From positions 62,001 through 126,000 of the forward strand of contig CAXXKP010000009.1 in assembly GCA_963663665.2 (NCBI GenBank): a DNA stretch of 64,000 nt, read 5' to 3'. Below, piece after piece: positions 25,651 to 33,899 of this stretch. A program made the translations under genes and the position numbers. Every line of letters begins with the position of its first letter. Positions within the stretch are counted from its first letter, which is position 1. The notes below the pieces were generated by a model. It ran no database searches, was not told the DNA's origin, and worked only from the letters and a program-made list of their open reading frames with translations. This stretch comes from SABI01 sp963663665 (GTDB taxonomy: Bacteria; Spirochaetota; Spirochaetia; Sphaerochaetales; Sphaerochaetaceae).

Positions 25651-26928
25651 CTACAATCCCGCTGCATTAGGAATAAATGTAGCAATTCCTGGGAATATAA
25701 TTATGAGAATCGTTGAGAGCACTAAAATTAAAATAAATGGAGGAGTCTTTCTTATAACTTCTAAGTACGGCCTTCTAAATATTAACTGTGCTGTGAAAAT
25801 ATCACATCCAAATGGAGGTGTTGCACTTCCAATTGCTGCCTGTAAAACTATTAGCGTGCCTAAGAACACAGGGTCGATTCCAGTCATCTCAACGTAAGGT
25901 TGGAATATTGGAGAGAGAACGTAAATTGCTACAATTGGGTCAACAAACATACATGCGATAAAATAAGCAATAACCACAACAATAATTAATTGTAATTGTG
26001 TTGGGTCTGTCCCAATAATACCAGGCATAATTGCTTGAGGAAGACGCAGGAAACTTATGAGCCAGCTAAACATCTGTCCAGCTCCCACTAAGATAAAGAC
26101 AACCCCGGTAACGATACCAGCATCTAAGATTGCTTTTTTTAGTTTTGCAGCTGTCAATGTTTTGTAGATTAATCCTTCGAGCATGATAGCGTAAGCCACA
26201 CCAGCAGCACTTGCTTCAGTTGGGCTAAAAATACCAGCATAGATTCCACCAACTACGATGATGGGGAACCCAAGAACAAGATAACCATCTTTAAGAGCTT
26301 TCATTTTTTGTGCTCTTGTACTTTTTTCCATTATCGCAATTTTCTTAATCTTTGAGTAGAAATAAACAAAGATGGAAAAGAGAATAAATATAAGTATCCC
26401 AGGTCCAATTCCAGCTAAAAAGAGTTTACCAATTGAGGTACTCGTTACTACTCCATAGACAATAAATCCAATACTTGGCGGGATAAGAAGGGCAATATCA
26501 CTAGCATTAATGATCAAACCTAAGGTGAAAGATGATGAATAGCCTGCTTTTAAGAGCATTGGCCTCATTGTTCCACCGATAGCAGAAACTGTTGCTTGTG
26601 TTGACCCACTTACTGCACCAAAAAGAGTACAGCTTGCATTTGTGGTAATAGCAAGACCGCCCGGGATGTGGCCAACAAAGACTCTAATCATCTCAACTAA
26701 TCGTGCAGCTGCTGTTCCACTTGTCATAATATTAGCAGCTAATATGAACATCGGTACACACACCAATGCGGGAGGTGAAAATCCATTGATGATCTGTTGA
26801 GTCACCACTTGCAAATTCATATTAGGGAAAGCTATCCCTAGATATGCGAGAACTGGTCCTAATAAGACGATGACGAAAGGAAATCCAAGCATCAACATCG
26901 CGACCATTACTAATCCGACGATTCCCAT
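25651..26928 (-). CDS. TRAP transporter large membrane subunit (DctM type)
   Basis: 425 residues, about 12 membrane segments, with DctM-family motifs (PALVCVPMFILAANIMTSG, SGSTQATVSAIGGTMRP, FSPTEASAAGVAYA, ATPPFGCDIF). It forms the sodium-driven channel with the DctQ subunit encoded 1 bp upstream. In this operon the substrate is most likely ectoine or 5-hydroxyectoine, by analogy to TeaABC and UehABC systems. Confidence 0.9.
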   Translation of the reverse strand: MGIVGLVMVAMLMLGFPFVIVLLGPVLAYLGIAFPNMNLQVVTQQIINGFSPPALVCVPMFILAANIMTSGTAAARLVEMIRVFVGHIPGGLAITTNASCTLFGAVSGSTQATVSAIGGTMRPMLLKAGYSSSFTLGLIINASDIALLIPPSIGFIVYGVVTSTSIGKLFLAGIGPGILIFILFSIFVYFYSKIKKIAIMEKSTRAQKMKALKDGYLVLGFPIIVVGGIYAGIFSPTEASAAGVAYAIMLEGLIYKTLTAAKLKKAILDAGIVTGVVFILVGAGQMFSWLISFLRLPQAIMPGIIGTDPTQLQLIIVVVIAYFIACMFVDPIVAIYVLSPIFQPYVEMTGIDPVFLGTLIVLQAAIGSATPPFGCDIFTAQLIFRRPYLEVIRKTPPFILILVLSTILIIIFPGIATFIPNAAGL

Positions 26929-26929
26929 A

Positions 26930-27565
26930 TTACTTGATCTCCTTTAATTCTATTTCATCTAAATTTATACTTGCCACTGCACTTTCATACATTGTTTCTT
27001 CATCTTCATATTCATCTTTCTGTTCAGGTGATAACCACACCTCTTTTTCAACAATGTTTTTAATAAAAGTCCTCAGAAACTGAAAACCTGACATACCTAA
27101 CCCTACAGGAGCCGCTATGACGAATAGCCAGTATGGAGCCCTTAAAGAGGCTGTAAGTGTATCCCTTGCTTTAAGAGTAATCACGTATCTAAGGGCTATA
27201 TAAGCTAAAACAAACATGACAATCGCACTAATCGCTGTCATAATAAGTACCAATATTTTCTCTAATTTATTGGGGAGTAATTCTAATATTGCCCCCATTC
27301 TGATATGACGAGCTTTTCTTGTCGCATAACTTGTTCCAATAAAAGTGATAAGAATAATGAATAAATTTGAGATCTCTTCAGCAAAGTAGATAGACCTGTA
27401 TACATTCCTCATTATCACATTCGCGACAAGCAATACTGCTAGCCCTGAAGTGCTGATTAGTAAAATCCACACTTCAAATTTATCAACAATGAGAGAAGAT
27501 ATTGTTCCTATTTTCTGCCATATGTTTTTATTAGGACTCTCTTGAGTCGTATGCTGTTCCTTCAT
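26930..27565 (-). CDS. TRAP transporter small membrane subunit (DctQ type)
   Basis: 211 residues with four membrane segments and the family pattern of short hydrophilic loops (FAEEISNLFIILITFIGTSYATRKARHIRMG). It has a long acidic C-terminal tail (EQKDEYEDEETMYESAV). It pairs with the DctM subunit encoded 1 bp later. The tail is longer than usual but the core is normal. Confidence 0.85.
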   Translation of the reverse strand: MKEQHTTQESPNKNIWQKIGTISSLIVDKFEVWILLISTSGLAVLLVANVIMRNVYRSIYFAEEISNLFIILITFIGTSYATRKARHIRMGAILELLPNKLEKILVLIMTAISAIVMFVLAYIALRYVITLKARDTLTASLRAPYWLFVIAAPVGLGMSGFQFLRTFIKNIVEKEVWLSPEQKDEYEDEETMYESAVASINLDEIELKEIK

Positions 27566-27593
27566 AAATTATAACCTTTTCTTATTAAAATGA

Positions 27594-27621
27594 CTCAGGG
27601 AGCTAATTTACGCTCCCTGAG
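27594..27621 (-). terminator. Intercistronic hairpin after the TRAP binding-protein gene
   Basis: CTCAGGGAGC and GCTCCCTGAG form a perfect 10-bp stem with an 8-nt loop, followed on the - strand by TCATTTTAAT. It lies between the binding-protein stop and the DctQ gene. Partial termination or message protection is more likely than full termination. Confidence 0.75.
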
Positions 27622-27640
27622 AGGTTCTTAATAAAGTCTT

Positions 27641-28702
27641 TTACAACCCTAATGCCTTTTGCGCATCAGCTACATCTTTCTTTAACACTTCAAGCATCAT
27701 CGCTGAATCATCTCCACCAATTGATGGGAAATCAGGATATACTTTTGTCTCTGCAAGTTGTCTCAACTGATCAACTTCACTAGGAGAAAGTTCTTTAAAG
27801 GTGATCTCTGGACGTTTTGCTGCAATTTCTTTTTGCATTTTATTGTTTTCAGCTTGAATCCAAGTTGCACTTTCTGCAACAACGTCATTCCAGTAACCAC
27901 GAATGAGTGTTTGATCTTCTGAGGAAAGACCATCAAAGAAAGATTTGTTTACACAAGGAATACCTATGAAAGGTTCTGCCCATAGTTGTACAAAGTGGTC
28001 AGCGACTTCATAGAATCCCATTGAGTAGTTAGCAAACATTGGTTGGCTTTGAGCATCAAGAAGACCGGTTTGAAGACCACTATAGATTTCACCATAAGAC
28101 ATTGGAGTTGGGTCAATACCATACGCTCTGTAATCTCTTGAAAGCATATTAGAGGCCATAATACGTGTTTTTAATCCAACAAGGTCATTTAGACTATTAA
28201 TAGGTTTCTTACTAGTGAGCCATTGCCAACCTTCATAATAGATTCCGAGTGGAACGAGATCTTTTTCACGATATTTCTCTTCCATAATATCCATAAACTT
28301 ACCATTCTTGTTTACCCATTCTAGGATTTCAGGAACATTGTCCTTAGGCCAAATGTAGTGGAGAGCAAGAGTATTTGTTTGAGGAACATATGAACTTAGC
28401 CATCCATAATCAGCAAAAACAAATTCTACAACACCATTCTGAGCGAGTTCTACAATGTCATCGTTCTCACCAAGTGTTCCGTATGGGAATACTGAAATGT
28501 CCCATCTTCCATCGGTTTTTTCAGCCATGTATGCAGCAAAGTTTTTTGCCCATACTGTCATGAAATCTCCGTCTGATTCTCCGGTTGGCATTCTTACACT
28601 GTAAGACTTGGTTGCTGCTTTTTCAGCTCCACCTTGAGCAAATAATGCCACGCTCGAAATTAATAACGTAACTATTAACGCCATAATAACGATTTTTTTC
28701 AT
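27641..28702 (-). CDS. TRAP transporter substrate-binding protein (DctP type)
   Basis: 353 residues from the ATG at 28702, chosen for the perfect GGAGGA upstream and the signal peptide that follows (MKKIVIMALIVTLLISSVALFAQGGAEK). The DctP fold is indicated by the DCTP-like core with LGLYYEGWQW-type spacing (PLGIYYEGWQWLT), SLNDLVGLKTRIM (TRAP arginine R near 170), GLQTGLLDAQSQP and C-terminal YPDFP. It would bind ectoines in the periplasm; the aromatic-rich pocket fits but does not prove it. Confidence 0.88.
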   Translation of the reverse strand: MKKIVIMALIVTLLISSVALFAQGGAEKAATKSYSVRMPTGESDGDFMTVWAKNFAAYMAEKTDGRWDISVFPYGTLGENDDIVELAQNGVVEFVFADYGWLSSYVPQTNTLALHYIWPKDNVPEILEWVNKNGKFMDIMEEKYREKDLVPLGIYYEGWQWLTSKKPINSLNDLVGLKTRIMASNMLSRDYRAYGIDPTPMSYGEIYSGLQTGLLDAQSQPMFANYSMGFYEVADHFVQLWAEPFIGIPCVNKSFFDGLSSEDQTLIRGYWNDVVAESATWIQAENNKMQKEIAAKRPEITFKELSPSEVDQLRQLAETKVYPDFPSIGGDDSAMMLEVLKKDVADAQKALGL

Positions 28703-28795
28703 ATCCGTCCTCCTGGTTTTCTCATGGTTTCCCATGGTTTAACTATAAAATATAAAGAATTAAAAACCTCCGTTTCGCTTCTTTATATGTTTCTT

Positions 28796-29986
28796 CTATT
28801 CATGTTGCTCCTTTCTAAAGTAGAGCAAAGCTGTTTCAATCAGGTATTGCACTCCTAACGGAAGAGTTTCTTCATCTATTGTAAATTTAGGATTGTGATG
28901 TGGGTAGGTACTTCCAACTTTTTCATTGGCTGTCCCAATAAAAGCAAAAACCGCTGGAACATTTTCTCCAAAAGCAGCAAAATCTTCACCCGCCATCGTA
29001 GCATGTTCTTCAACATTCTCTTTTCCCACAAGATTAGTAGCTACTTCATGAGCAATCATTGTCATCGATGCATTGTTCACAACTGCATCATTCTCATGTA
29101 ATATTTCGAAAGTAGCTTTACATCCATAAGTTGCACATACCGAATTGACTAATTTTATAAATTTCTCAGTAGGATGATCGTCGCTTCCACTTTTAGTTGC
29201 ATATAGGTAGCGAATCGAGCCTTCCAAAGTAACTGAGTCTGGAATAATATTATTTTTCGTCCCGCCATTAATTTTACCAAACATCAGCGCTATGGGTTTC
29301 ATTGGGCTAATAAATCGTGTTTGAATGCTTTGAGTAGCTACTATTACATTGCTCGCACAGATTATTGGATCAACTGCACTATCAGGGTATCCAGTATGTC
29401 CACCTCGACCATGTATAGTTACTTTAAAGACATCCATACTTGCTGTGACTGCTCCACTTTTAATTCCTATAACTCCACTTTTAAGAGGAGACCATATATG
29501 CAGACCAATTGCAGCATCAACTCGAGGGTTTTGGAGAACCCCTTCATCGATCATCTTCTGAGCCCCTGCAACCTCTTCATTAGGTTGAAATACAAATTTG
29601 ATAGTACCTTTGAAGAGGTCTCTATTTTTACTCAAAATTTTAAGGGCTGTGAGCATCATAGCCATGTGAGCATCATGCCCACATGCATGCATTACATTCT
29701 TATTTTGGCTCGAAAATGGGAGACCTGTCTCTTCTGCTATAGGCAGCGCATCTATGTCAGCCCTCATGAGAAGAACAGGTCCTTTAGGATCACTACCCGA
29801 TAAAAGAGTCACGACTCCAGTTGTTGCAACTCGTTGCGTAGTAAGACCAAGTGAAGTTATGAATTCCTCAATTACTTGAGCAGTTCTTACCTCTTCAAAC
29901 CCGAGTTCAGGATGAGCATGGAATTCTCGCCTAAGGGCGATGAGTTCTTCGTTATGCTCTTCTACCAAAGTTTCGATCCTTTCCAT
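28796..29986 (-). CDS. M20-family amidohydrolase, likely N-acetyl-diaminobutyrate deacetylase
   Basis: 396 residues of the M20D (HipO-like) family: metal-binding HACGHDAHMAM near residues 98-108, FQPNEEVAGAQ, GLHIWSPL, the dimerisation domain with GRGGHTGYPD, and MAGEDFAAF near 345. In the classical ectoine route this step is done by DoeB, an aspartoacylase-type enzyme, which is absent here. M20 enzymes called DoeB2 have, as I recall, been assigned to the same step. It would release acetate from N-acetyl-L-2,4-diaminobutyrate. It begins 1 bp after the asd gene. A general aminoacylase function is the alternative. Confidence 0.82.
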   Translation of the reverse strand: MERIETLVEEHNEELIALRREFHAHPELGFEEVRTAQVIEEFITSLGLTTQRVATTGVVTLLSGSDPKGPVLLMRADIDALPIAEETGLPFSSQNKNVMHACGHDAHMAMMLTALKILSKNRDLFKGTIKFVFQPNEEVAGAQKMIDEGVLQNPRVDAAIGLHIWSPLKSGVIGIKSGAVTASMDVFKVTIHGRGGHTGYPDSAVDPIICASNVIVATQSIQTRFISPMKPIALMFGKINGGTKNNIIPDSVTLEGSIRYLYATKSGSDDHPTEKFIKLVNSVCATYGCKATFEILHENDAVVNNASMTMIAHEVATNLVGKENVEEHATMAGEDFAAFGENVPAVFAFIGTANEKVGSTYPHHNPKFTIDEETLPLGVQYLIETALLYFRKEQHE

Positions 29987-31003
29987 TTATACTAATTTCC
30001 TCGCTATTAAAGTTTCAGCTACTTGAACAGCATTGAGTGCTGCACCTTTTCGAATGTTGTTTGAAACAACCCATAAATTTAATCCATTTTTAATGGTGAA
30101 GTCTTCTCTAATCCTTCCGACCATTGTCTCATCCTCATTATTACTCATAATTGGTGTTGGATAGACTTCATGTTCTACATCATCAACTACTTTTATAGAA
30201 GGAGCCTTACGTAACAACTCTTTCACTTCTTCAACTGTTAATTTCTTTTCTGTTTCAATGTTGATAGATTCGCTGTGGCCATACCATACAGGTATTCTCA
30301 CACATGTTGGAGAGACTTCAATATTTTTATCGAGCATTTTATGTGTCTCATTGACCATCTTATACTCTTCTTTTGTGTATCCGCCATCTTGAAATACATC
30401 AATATGAGGAATCGCATTAAATGCTATTTGTTGCTTATACGCAAGAGGTTTAGTAATTTTTCCCGATTCTATCATTTCTTTTGCTTCTGTAAATAGACCA
30501 TCTATTGCTTTTTTCCCAGAGCCTGAAACAGCCTGATAGGTGCTTACAATTACTCTTTTAATTTTTGCAGCATCATGAATAGGTTTCAGTACTACAAGCA
30601 TTTGAATCGTTGAACAATTAGGATTAGCAATAATTCCTTTATGCCAATCTAGATCTTCTGGGTTAACTTCAGGTATAACAAGTGGACAGGAGGGATCCAT
30701 TCTCCACTGACTACTGTTATCTACCACAATTGCACCTTCAGAAACTGCAATTGGAGCTAAAACTGCACTTGCATCTCCTCCAGCAGAAAAAATTGCAATA
30801 TCGACACCTTTGAATGCTCCCTCGGCAGCTTCTTTAACACTCCAAGTTTTCCCATTAAATGAGATTTCTTTTCCAACTTGGGAAGCTATATCTAGTGGAA
30901 CAAGTGTCCCAACCGGAAATTTCCTTCTTTCTAATGTAGAAATCATTTCTGTTCCTACCACTCCACACGCCCCTACAACCGCTACTGTATATGTTTTAGA
31001 CAT
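29987..31003 (-). CDS. asd: Aspartate-semialdehyde dehydrogenase
   Basis: 338 residues. NADP-binding GACGVVGTEM near residue 12, the catalytic cysteine in NPNCSTIQM near 130, and the active-site His in RIPVWYGHSE near 240 mark a normal phosphorylating Asd. It normally makes aspartate semialdehyde from aspartyl phosphate. Here it sits between a diaminobutyrate transaminase, which would produce aspartate semialdehyde from ectoine, and the deacetylase. It may therefore run in the oxidative direction, in the role filled by DoeC elsewhere. A purely biosynthetic role is the alternative. Confidence 0.92.
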   Translation of the reverse strand: MSKTYTVAVVGACGVVGTEMISTLERRKFPVGTLVPLDIASQVGKEISFNGKTWSVKEAAEGAFKGVDIAIFSAGGDASAVLAPIAVSEGAIVVDNSSQWRMDPSCPLVIPEVNPEDLDWHKGIIANPNCSTIQMLVVLKPIHDAAKIKRVIVSTYQAVSGSGKKAIDGLFTEAKEMIESGKITKPLAYKQQIAFNAIPHIDVFQDGGYTKEEYKMVNETHKMLDKNIEVSPTCVRIPVWYGHSESINIETEKKLTVEEVKELLRKAPSIKVVDDVEHEVYPTPIMSNNEDETMVGRIREDFTIKNGLNLWVVSNNIRKGAALNAVQVAETLIARKLV

Positions 31004-31025
31004 TTCTTACTCCTCAATAAATAAA

Positions 31026-32405
31026 TCAAATTTTCCCTTCACTTATGTCCTTGATAACACCTTCGATGATATCAATACCTTTCATAAGATAATTTTCTGG
31101 AATTACGAGAGGAGGTAAAAGACGAGCTACGTTGTTATGGTGTCCTCCAACTTCAATCATTACACCCCGTTGATGGGCATATTTTCTAATCTTTTTAGCT
31201 GTAGCAGCATCTGGGGTTTTGCTTTTTTTGTCTGTAACCATCTCTAGAGCGATCATAAGACCAAGTCCTCGCGCTTCCCCAACGATGTCGTACTTAGCTT
31301 CAATCTCTTTCAGTCTAAGTAATGCCTTCTTTCCTAGTTCAGCACTTCTTTCTGCAATCTTGTTCTCTGCCATCCACTCTAAAGCTCTCGCTCCAGCGGC
31401 AAAGGCAATCATATTGCCTCTAAAGGTTCCAATACTCTTTCCTGCAGGCCACGTATTGAGTTCTTCTCTGTATGCAATTGCTGAAATTGGGAACCCAATT
31501 CCACCAAGAGCCTTACTCATTGTTATGATATCTGGAACAATATCTGCATGTTCGAAAGCAAACATCTTACCAGTTCGACCGAGCCCAGACTGAATTTCAT
31601 CACAAATTAAGATAACTCCATGTTTTTTGGTAATTTCTCGCACACGTTGCATGAATCTCTTTGATGGAATAATTGTTCCACCTTCACCCTGAACTGATTC
31701 TAAGATAACTGCAGCTGGGAGAGAAAATCCTGAGTGACTGTCTTCAAGAATCCTTTCTAAATATGCTGCAGCCTGCAAATCAACGTCTTCATCTGGACAT
31801 CCAAAAGGATTTCTATATGGATAAGGATATGGAATAAATTGAATACCAGGAACAAGTTCTCCGATTCCATCTCTGTGAGCAGAATCTGTAGTTAGAGCTA
31901 GAGCAACACCTGTCATTCCATGGTAAGCACCTTCAAATGCAATTATTCCATTTCTTTTTGTATTAAACTTAGCTAATTTAATTGCTTGTTCAACAGCATC
32001 ACTTCCTGTTGGGCCACCAAAGAATACACGAGTAAGTTCTTTAGGAAGAATTTTTCGTAATTCTTTAACCATCTTCACCCGAGTAGGGGAAGGAATGTCG
32101 AGTGTATGAGTTACTCTGTCTATTTGTTCATGAGCAGCGGCAAGCACTTCAGGATGACCATGACCGAGAGCCATTACTCCTGCACCACTAAACATATCTA
32201 TGTAGATATTACCATCAACGTCTTCCAAAGTAGCACCTTTACCTCTGCTTAAGGCCATCGGCATTCCTTTTGAGTACGAAACAGCAGAACTTTCATTGTC
32301 TGCTTGGAACTGCAATATTTCTTTTGATGCAGGCCCTGGTGGGATTGTAACAATCTTAGGGGCTCCTTCCATCGACATCTGTTCAAACAATTTCTCGTTA
32401 TCCAT
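31026..32405 (-). CDS. doeD: Diaminobutyrate aminotransferase, DoeD type (class III)
   Basis: 459 residues, class III PLP aminotransferase. Pattern: DVDGNIYIDMFSGAGVMALGHGHPEV, FFGGPTGSDAVEQAIKLAK, GAYHGMTG, PLP-binding DEIQSGLGRTGKMFAFEH and the Schiff-base lysine in TMSKALGG near residue 293. It closely resembles L-2,4-diaminobutyrate aminotransferases used in ectoine synthesis and breakdown. No ectABC genes are present, and the context is catabolic, so DoeD is preferred. It would convert diaminobutyrate to aspartate semialdehyde. First metabolic gene after the regulator, 29 bp downstream of it. Confidence 0.85.
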   Translation of the reverse strand: MDNEKLFEQMSMEGAPKIVTIPPGPASKEILQFQADNESSAVSYSKGMPMALSRGKGATLEDVDGNIYIDMFSGAGVMALGHGHPEVLAAAHEQIDRVTHTLDIPSPTRVKMVKELRKILPKELTRVFFGGPTGSDAVEQAIKLAKFNTKRNGIIAFEGAYHGMTGVALALTTDSAHRDGIGELVPGIQFIPYPYPYRNPFGCPDEDVDLQAAAYLERILEDSHSGFSLPAAVILESVQGEGGTIIPSKRFMQRVREITKKHGVILICDEIQSGLGRTGKMFAFEHADIVPDIITMSKALGGIGFPISAIAYREELNTWPAGKSIGTFRGNMIAFAAGARALEWMAENKIAERSAELGKKALLRLKEIEAKYDIVGEARGLGLMIALEMVTDKKSKTPDAATAKKIRKYAHQRGVMIEVGGHHNNVARLLPPLVIPENYLMKGIDIIEGVIKDISEGKI

Positions 32406-32434
32406 ATTATAACTCCTTATCTATCCCAAGTGTC

Positions 32435-33244
32435 CTACCACAAGGGAGCTTTATTATGATTTTGTATAAGTTTCTCAGTGATTAACGCTGCACTATTTTT
32501 CAACGGTTCAATCAAGTCCATCATTCTTTCTTTAGTTAATCTCATTGAAGGGCCACTGATTCCGATAGTAGCAATAACTTCTCCATCCCTGTTAGTAATC
32601 GGGGCTGCTATACTATGGAGATGGTTTCCAAATTCTAATATTTCTATAGCATAGCCACGTTCTCTTGATTCCCTCACCTGCCTTTTGAATTCATCTTTAT
32701 CGACGATAGTATATGGCGTTCTGCGAATCATCTCTAAGGTATCCACATACGTATCTAAATTCTCATTACTCATATGAGACAGAAGCAACTTACCTGAGGC
32801 ACAAGTATTGACAGGGTAAGTATAAATTACATCCGGATTAAGGATCACTGTATGGGCGCTCTTTACTTCTTCAATAGCGATGACTTCATCATTGTATAAA
32901 ACAGTAATGTAAATGTTCTCACGAGCAATACGTTCTAATTCATGCATATGTACTCGAGCCAAGTCTCTTAATTGTTCTTTTATAGGAACCGTTGAACCTA
33001 ATCTGAATAATTTCAAACTAAGTTGATAGCCACTATTAGATTTTTCTATATACCCAGTTCTTACAAGAGTTGCAAGGAGTCTATGAAGATTAGCCCGAGT
33101 AAGGCCTAACTCTTTGCTCATGATTGAGGGATGTACAGGTTGATGTAATGCAATGTATTCAAGGATACCTAATGCCTTTGCAACTGTTGTTGCAATAGGG
33201 TAAGTTGTATCACTATTTGAACCGTCGTTTGTATAATGAATCAT
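32435..33244 (-). CDS. IclR-family regulator of the ectoine operon
   Basis: 269 residues from the ATG at 33244. An open frame to a GTG at 33283 exists, but that stretch contains the promoter itself (TTGACA and CATAAT), so the shorter start is chosen. Winged helix at about residues 20-70 (AKALGILEYI, MSKELGLTRANLHRLLATLVRTGYIEK), then the IclR effector domain (INTCASGKLLLSHM-like region with CASGKLL). IclR proteins bind small acids and control catabolic operons. As the first gene of a 13-kb operon it is the likely local regulator. Confidence 0.85.
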   Translation of the reverse strand: MIHYTNDGSNSDTTYPIATTVAKALGILEYIALHQPVHPSIMSKELGLTRANLHRLLATLVRTGYIEKSNSGYQLSLKLFRLGSTVPIKEQLRDLARVHMHELERIARENIYITVLYNDEVIAIEEVKSAHTVILNPDVIYTYPVNTCASGKLLLSHMSNENLDTYVDTLEMIRRTPYTIVDKDEFKRQVRESRERGYAIEILEFGNHLHSIAAPITNRDGEVIATIGISGPSMRLTKERMMDLIEPLKNSAALITEKLIQNHNKAPLW

Positions 33245-33250
33245 ATTGGT

Positions 33251-33280
33251 ATTATGGGGGATAGTAATAGGTGCTGTCAA
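33251..33280 (-). promoter_or_regulatory. Promoter of the IclR-led ectoine operon
   Basis: On the - strand TTGACA (33280-33275), 18-bp spacer, CATAAT (33256-33251). Six bases separate the -10 box from the ATG at 33244, so the start of transcription falls on or near the ATG and no Shine-Dalgarno exists. Confidence 0.7.
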
Positions 33281-33383
33281 CACTTTTTTTTCGTTTTTTA
33301 TTTATACAACATTTAAATATCAGACATTTGCGGTAAACATAAATATAATTCAAATATTTTGCTTATATGTAAAATTAGAAGGA

Positions 33384-33425
33384 CAAAAAAATTCCCCTTA
33401 CTTAAAATTTCTTTCTAGTAAGGGG
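33384..33425 (-). terminator. Terminator of the serA-serC-lrp operon
   Basis: CCCCTTACT and AGTAAGGGG form a 9-bp stem with a 14-nt loop; on the - strand it is followed by GAATTTTTTTG. Confidence 0.85.
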
Positions 33426-33446
33426 GAGAAATTTGGTTATTATCAA

Positions 33447-33899
33447 TTACAATATATATGGTATACGATAATTGTGGCTCTGATAAACTACGAACGTTTC
33501 TACTTCAAGAATCTCTGGAACTCTTGCTAATTCTTTCTTAAAGAAGTCTAGTAGAGACAAATTTTCTTCATCACTAAGTAGCACTTGCACAATTAAATCA
33601 TATCGACCAGTGACCACAACAGCAGAAACAACACCTCTCAAGTGGGAAAATTCTTGAGCTTTTCTTCCAAGATCGAGAGTTTTAAGCTTTACTCCCATTA
33701 CTACAACTTGTACTTCTGGTAAAAATTCTGGATTAATAAGACCACTAATGTGAAGTATTCCTTCATCAATGAGTTTATTTACCCTTGCCCTTACAGTATT
33801 TTCTGTAATAGAGAGTTCTTCAGCAATAGCACTATACGCTTTTCGGCCGTCAGTGAGCTGTCGAATTATAGCTTTGTTTGTTTCGTCTATTTTTTTCAT
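33447..33899 (-). CDS. Lrp/AsnC-family regulator
   Basis: 150 residues. N-terminal HTH (KAIIRQLTDGRKAYSAIAEELSITENTVRARVNKLIDEGIL) and C-terminal RAM ligand domain (VVMGVKLKT, VTGRYDLIVQVL). The start codon overlaps the serC stop by one base (TAATG), so it is translationally coupled to serine biosynthesis. It may respond to serine or a related amino acid. Ectoine clusters often carry a family member (AsnC/DoeX), so a role in the neighbouring operon is also possible; a terminator separates it from that operon. Confidence 0.88.
   Translation of the reverse strand: MKKIDETNKAIIRQLTDGRKAYSAIAEELSITENTVRARVNKLIDEGILHISGLINPEFLPEVQVVVMGVKLKTLDLGRKAQEFSHLRGVVSAVVVTGRYDLIVQVLLSDEENLSLLDFFKKELARVPEILEVETFVVYQSHNYRIPYIL

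Noticed and set aside
31026..32405. Reading the transaminase as EctB of ectoine synthesis
   Set aside because: No ectA or ectC nearby, while DoeA, EutB/C and a TRAP transporter point to breakdown.
33245..33283. Longer IclR protein starting at GTG 33283
   Set aside because: The added stretch contains TTGACA and CATAAT boxes at proper spacing, and the family does not need it.
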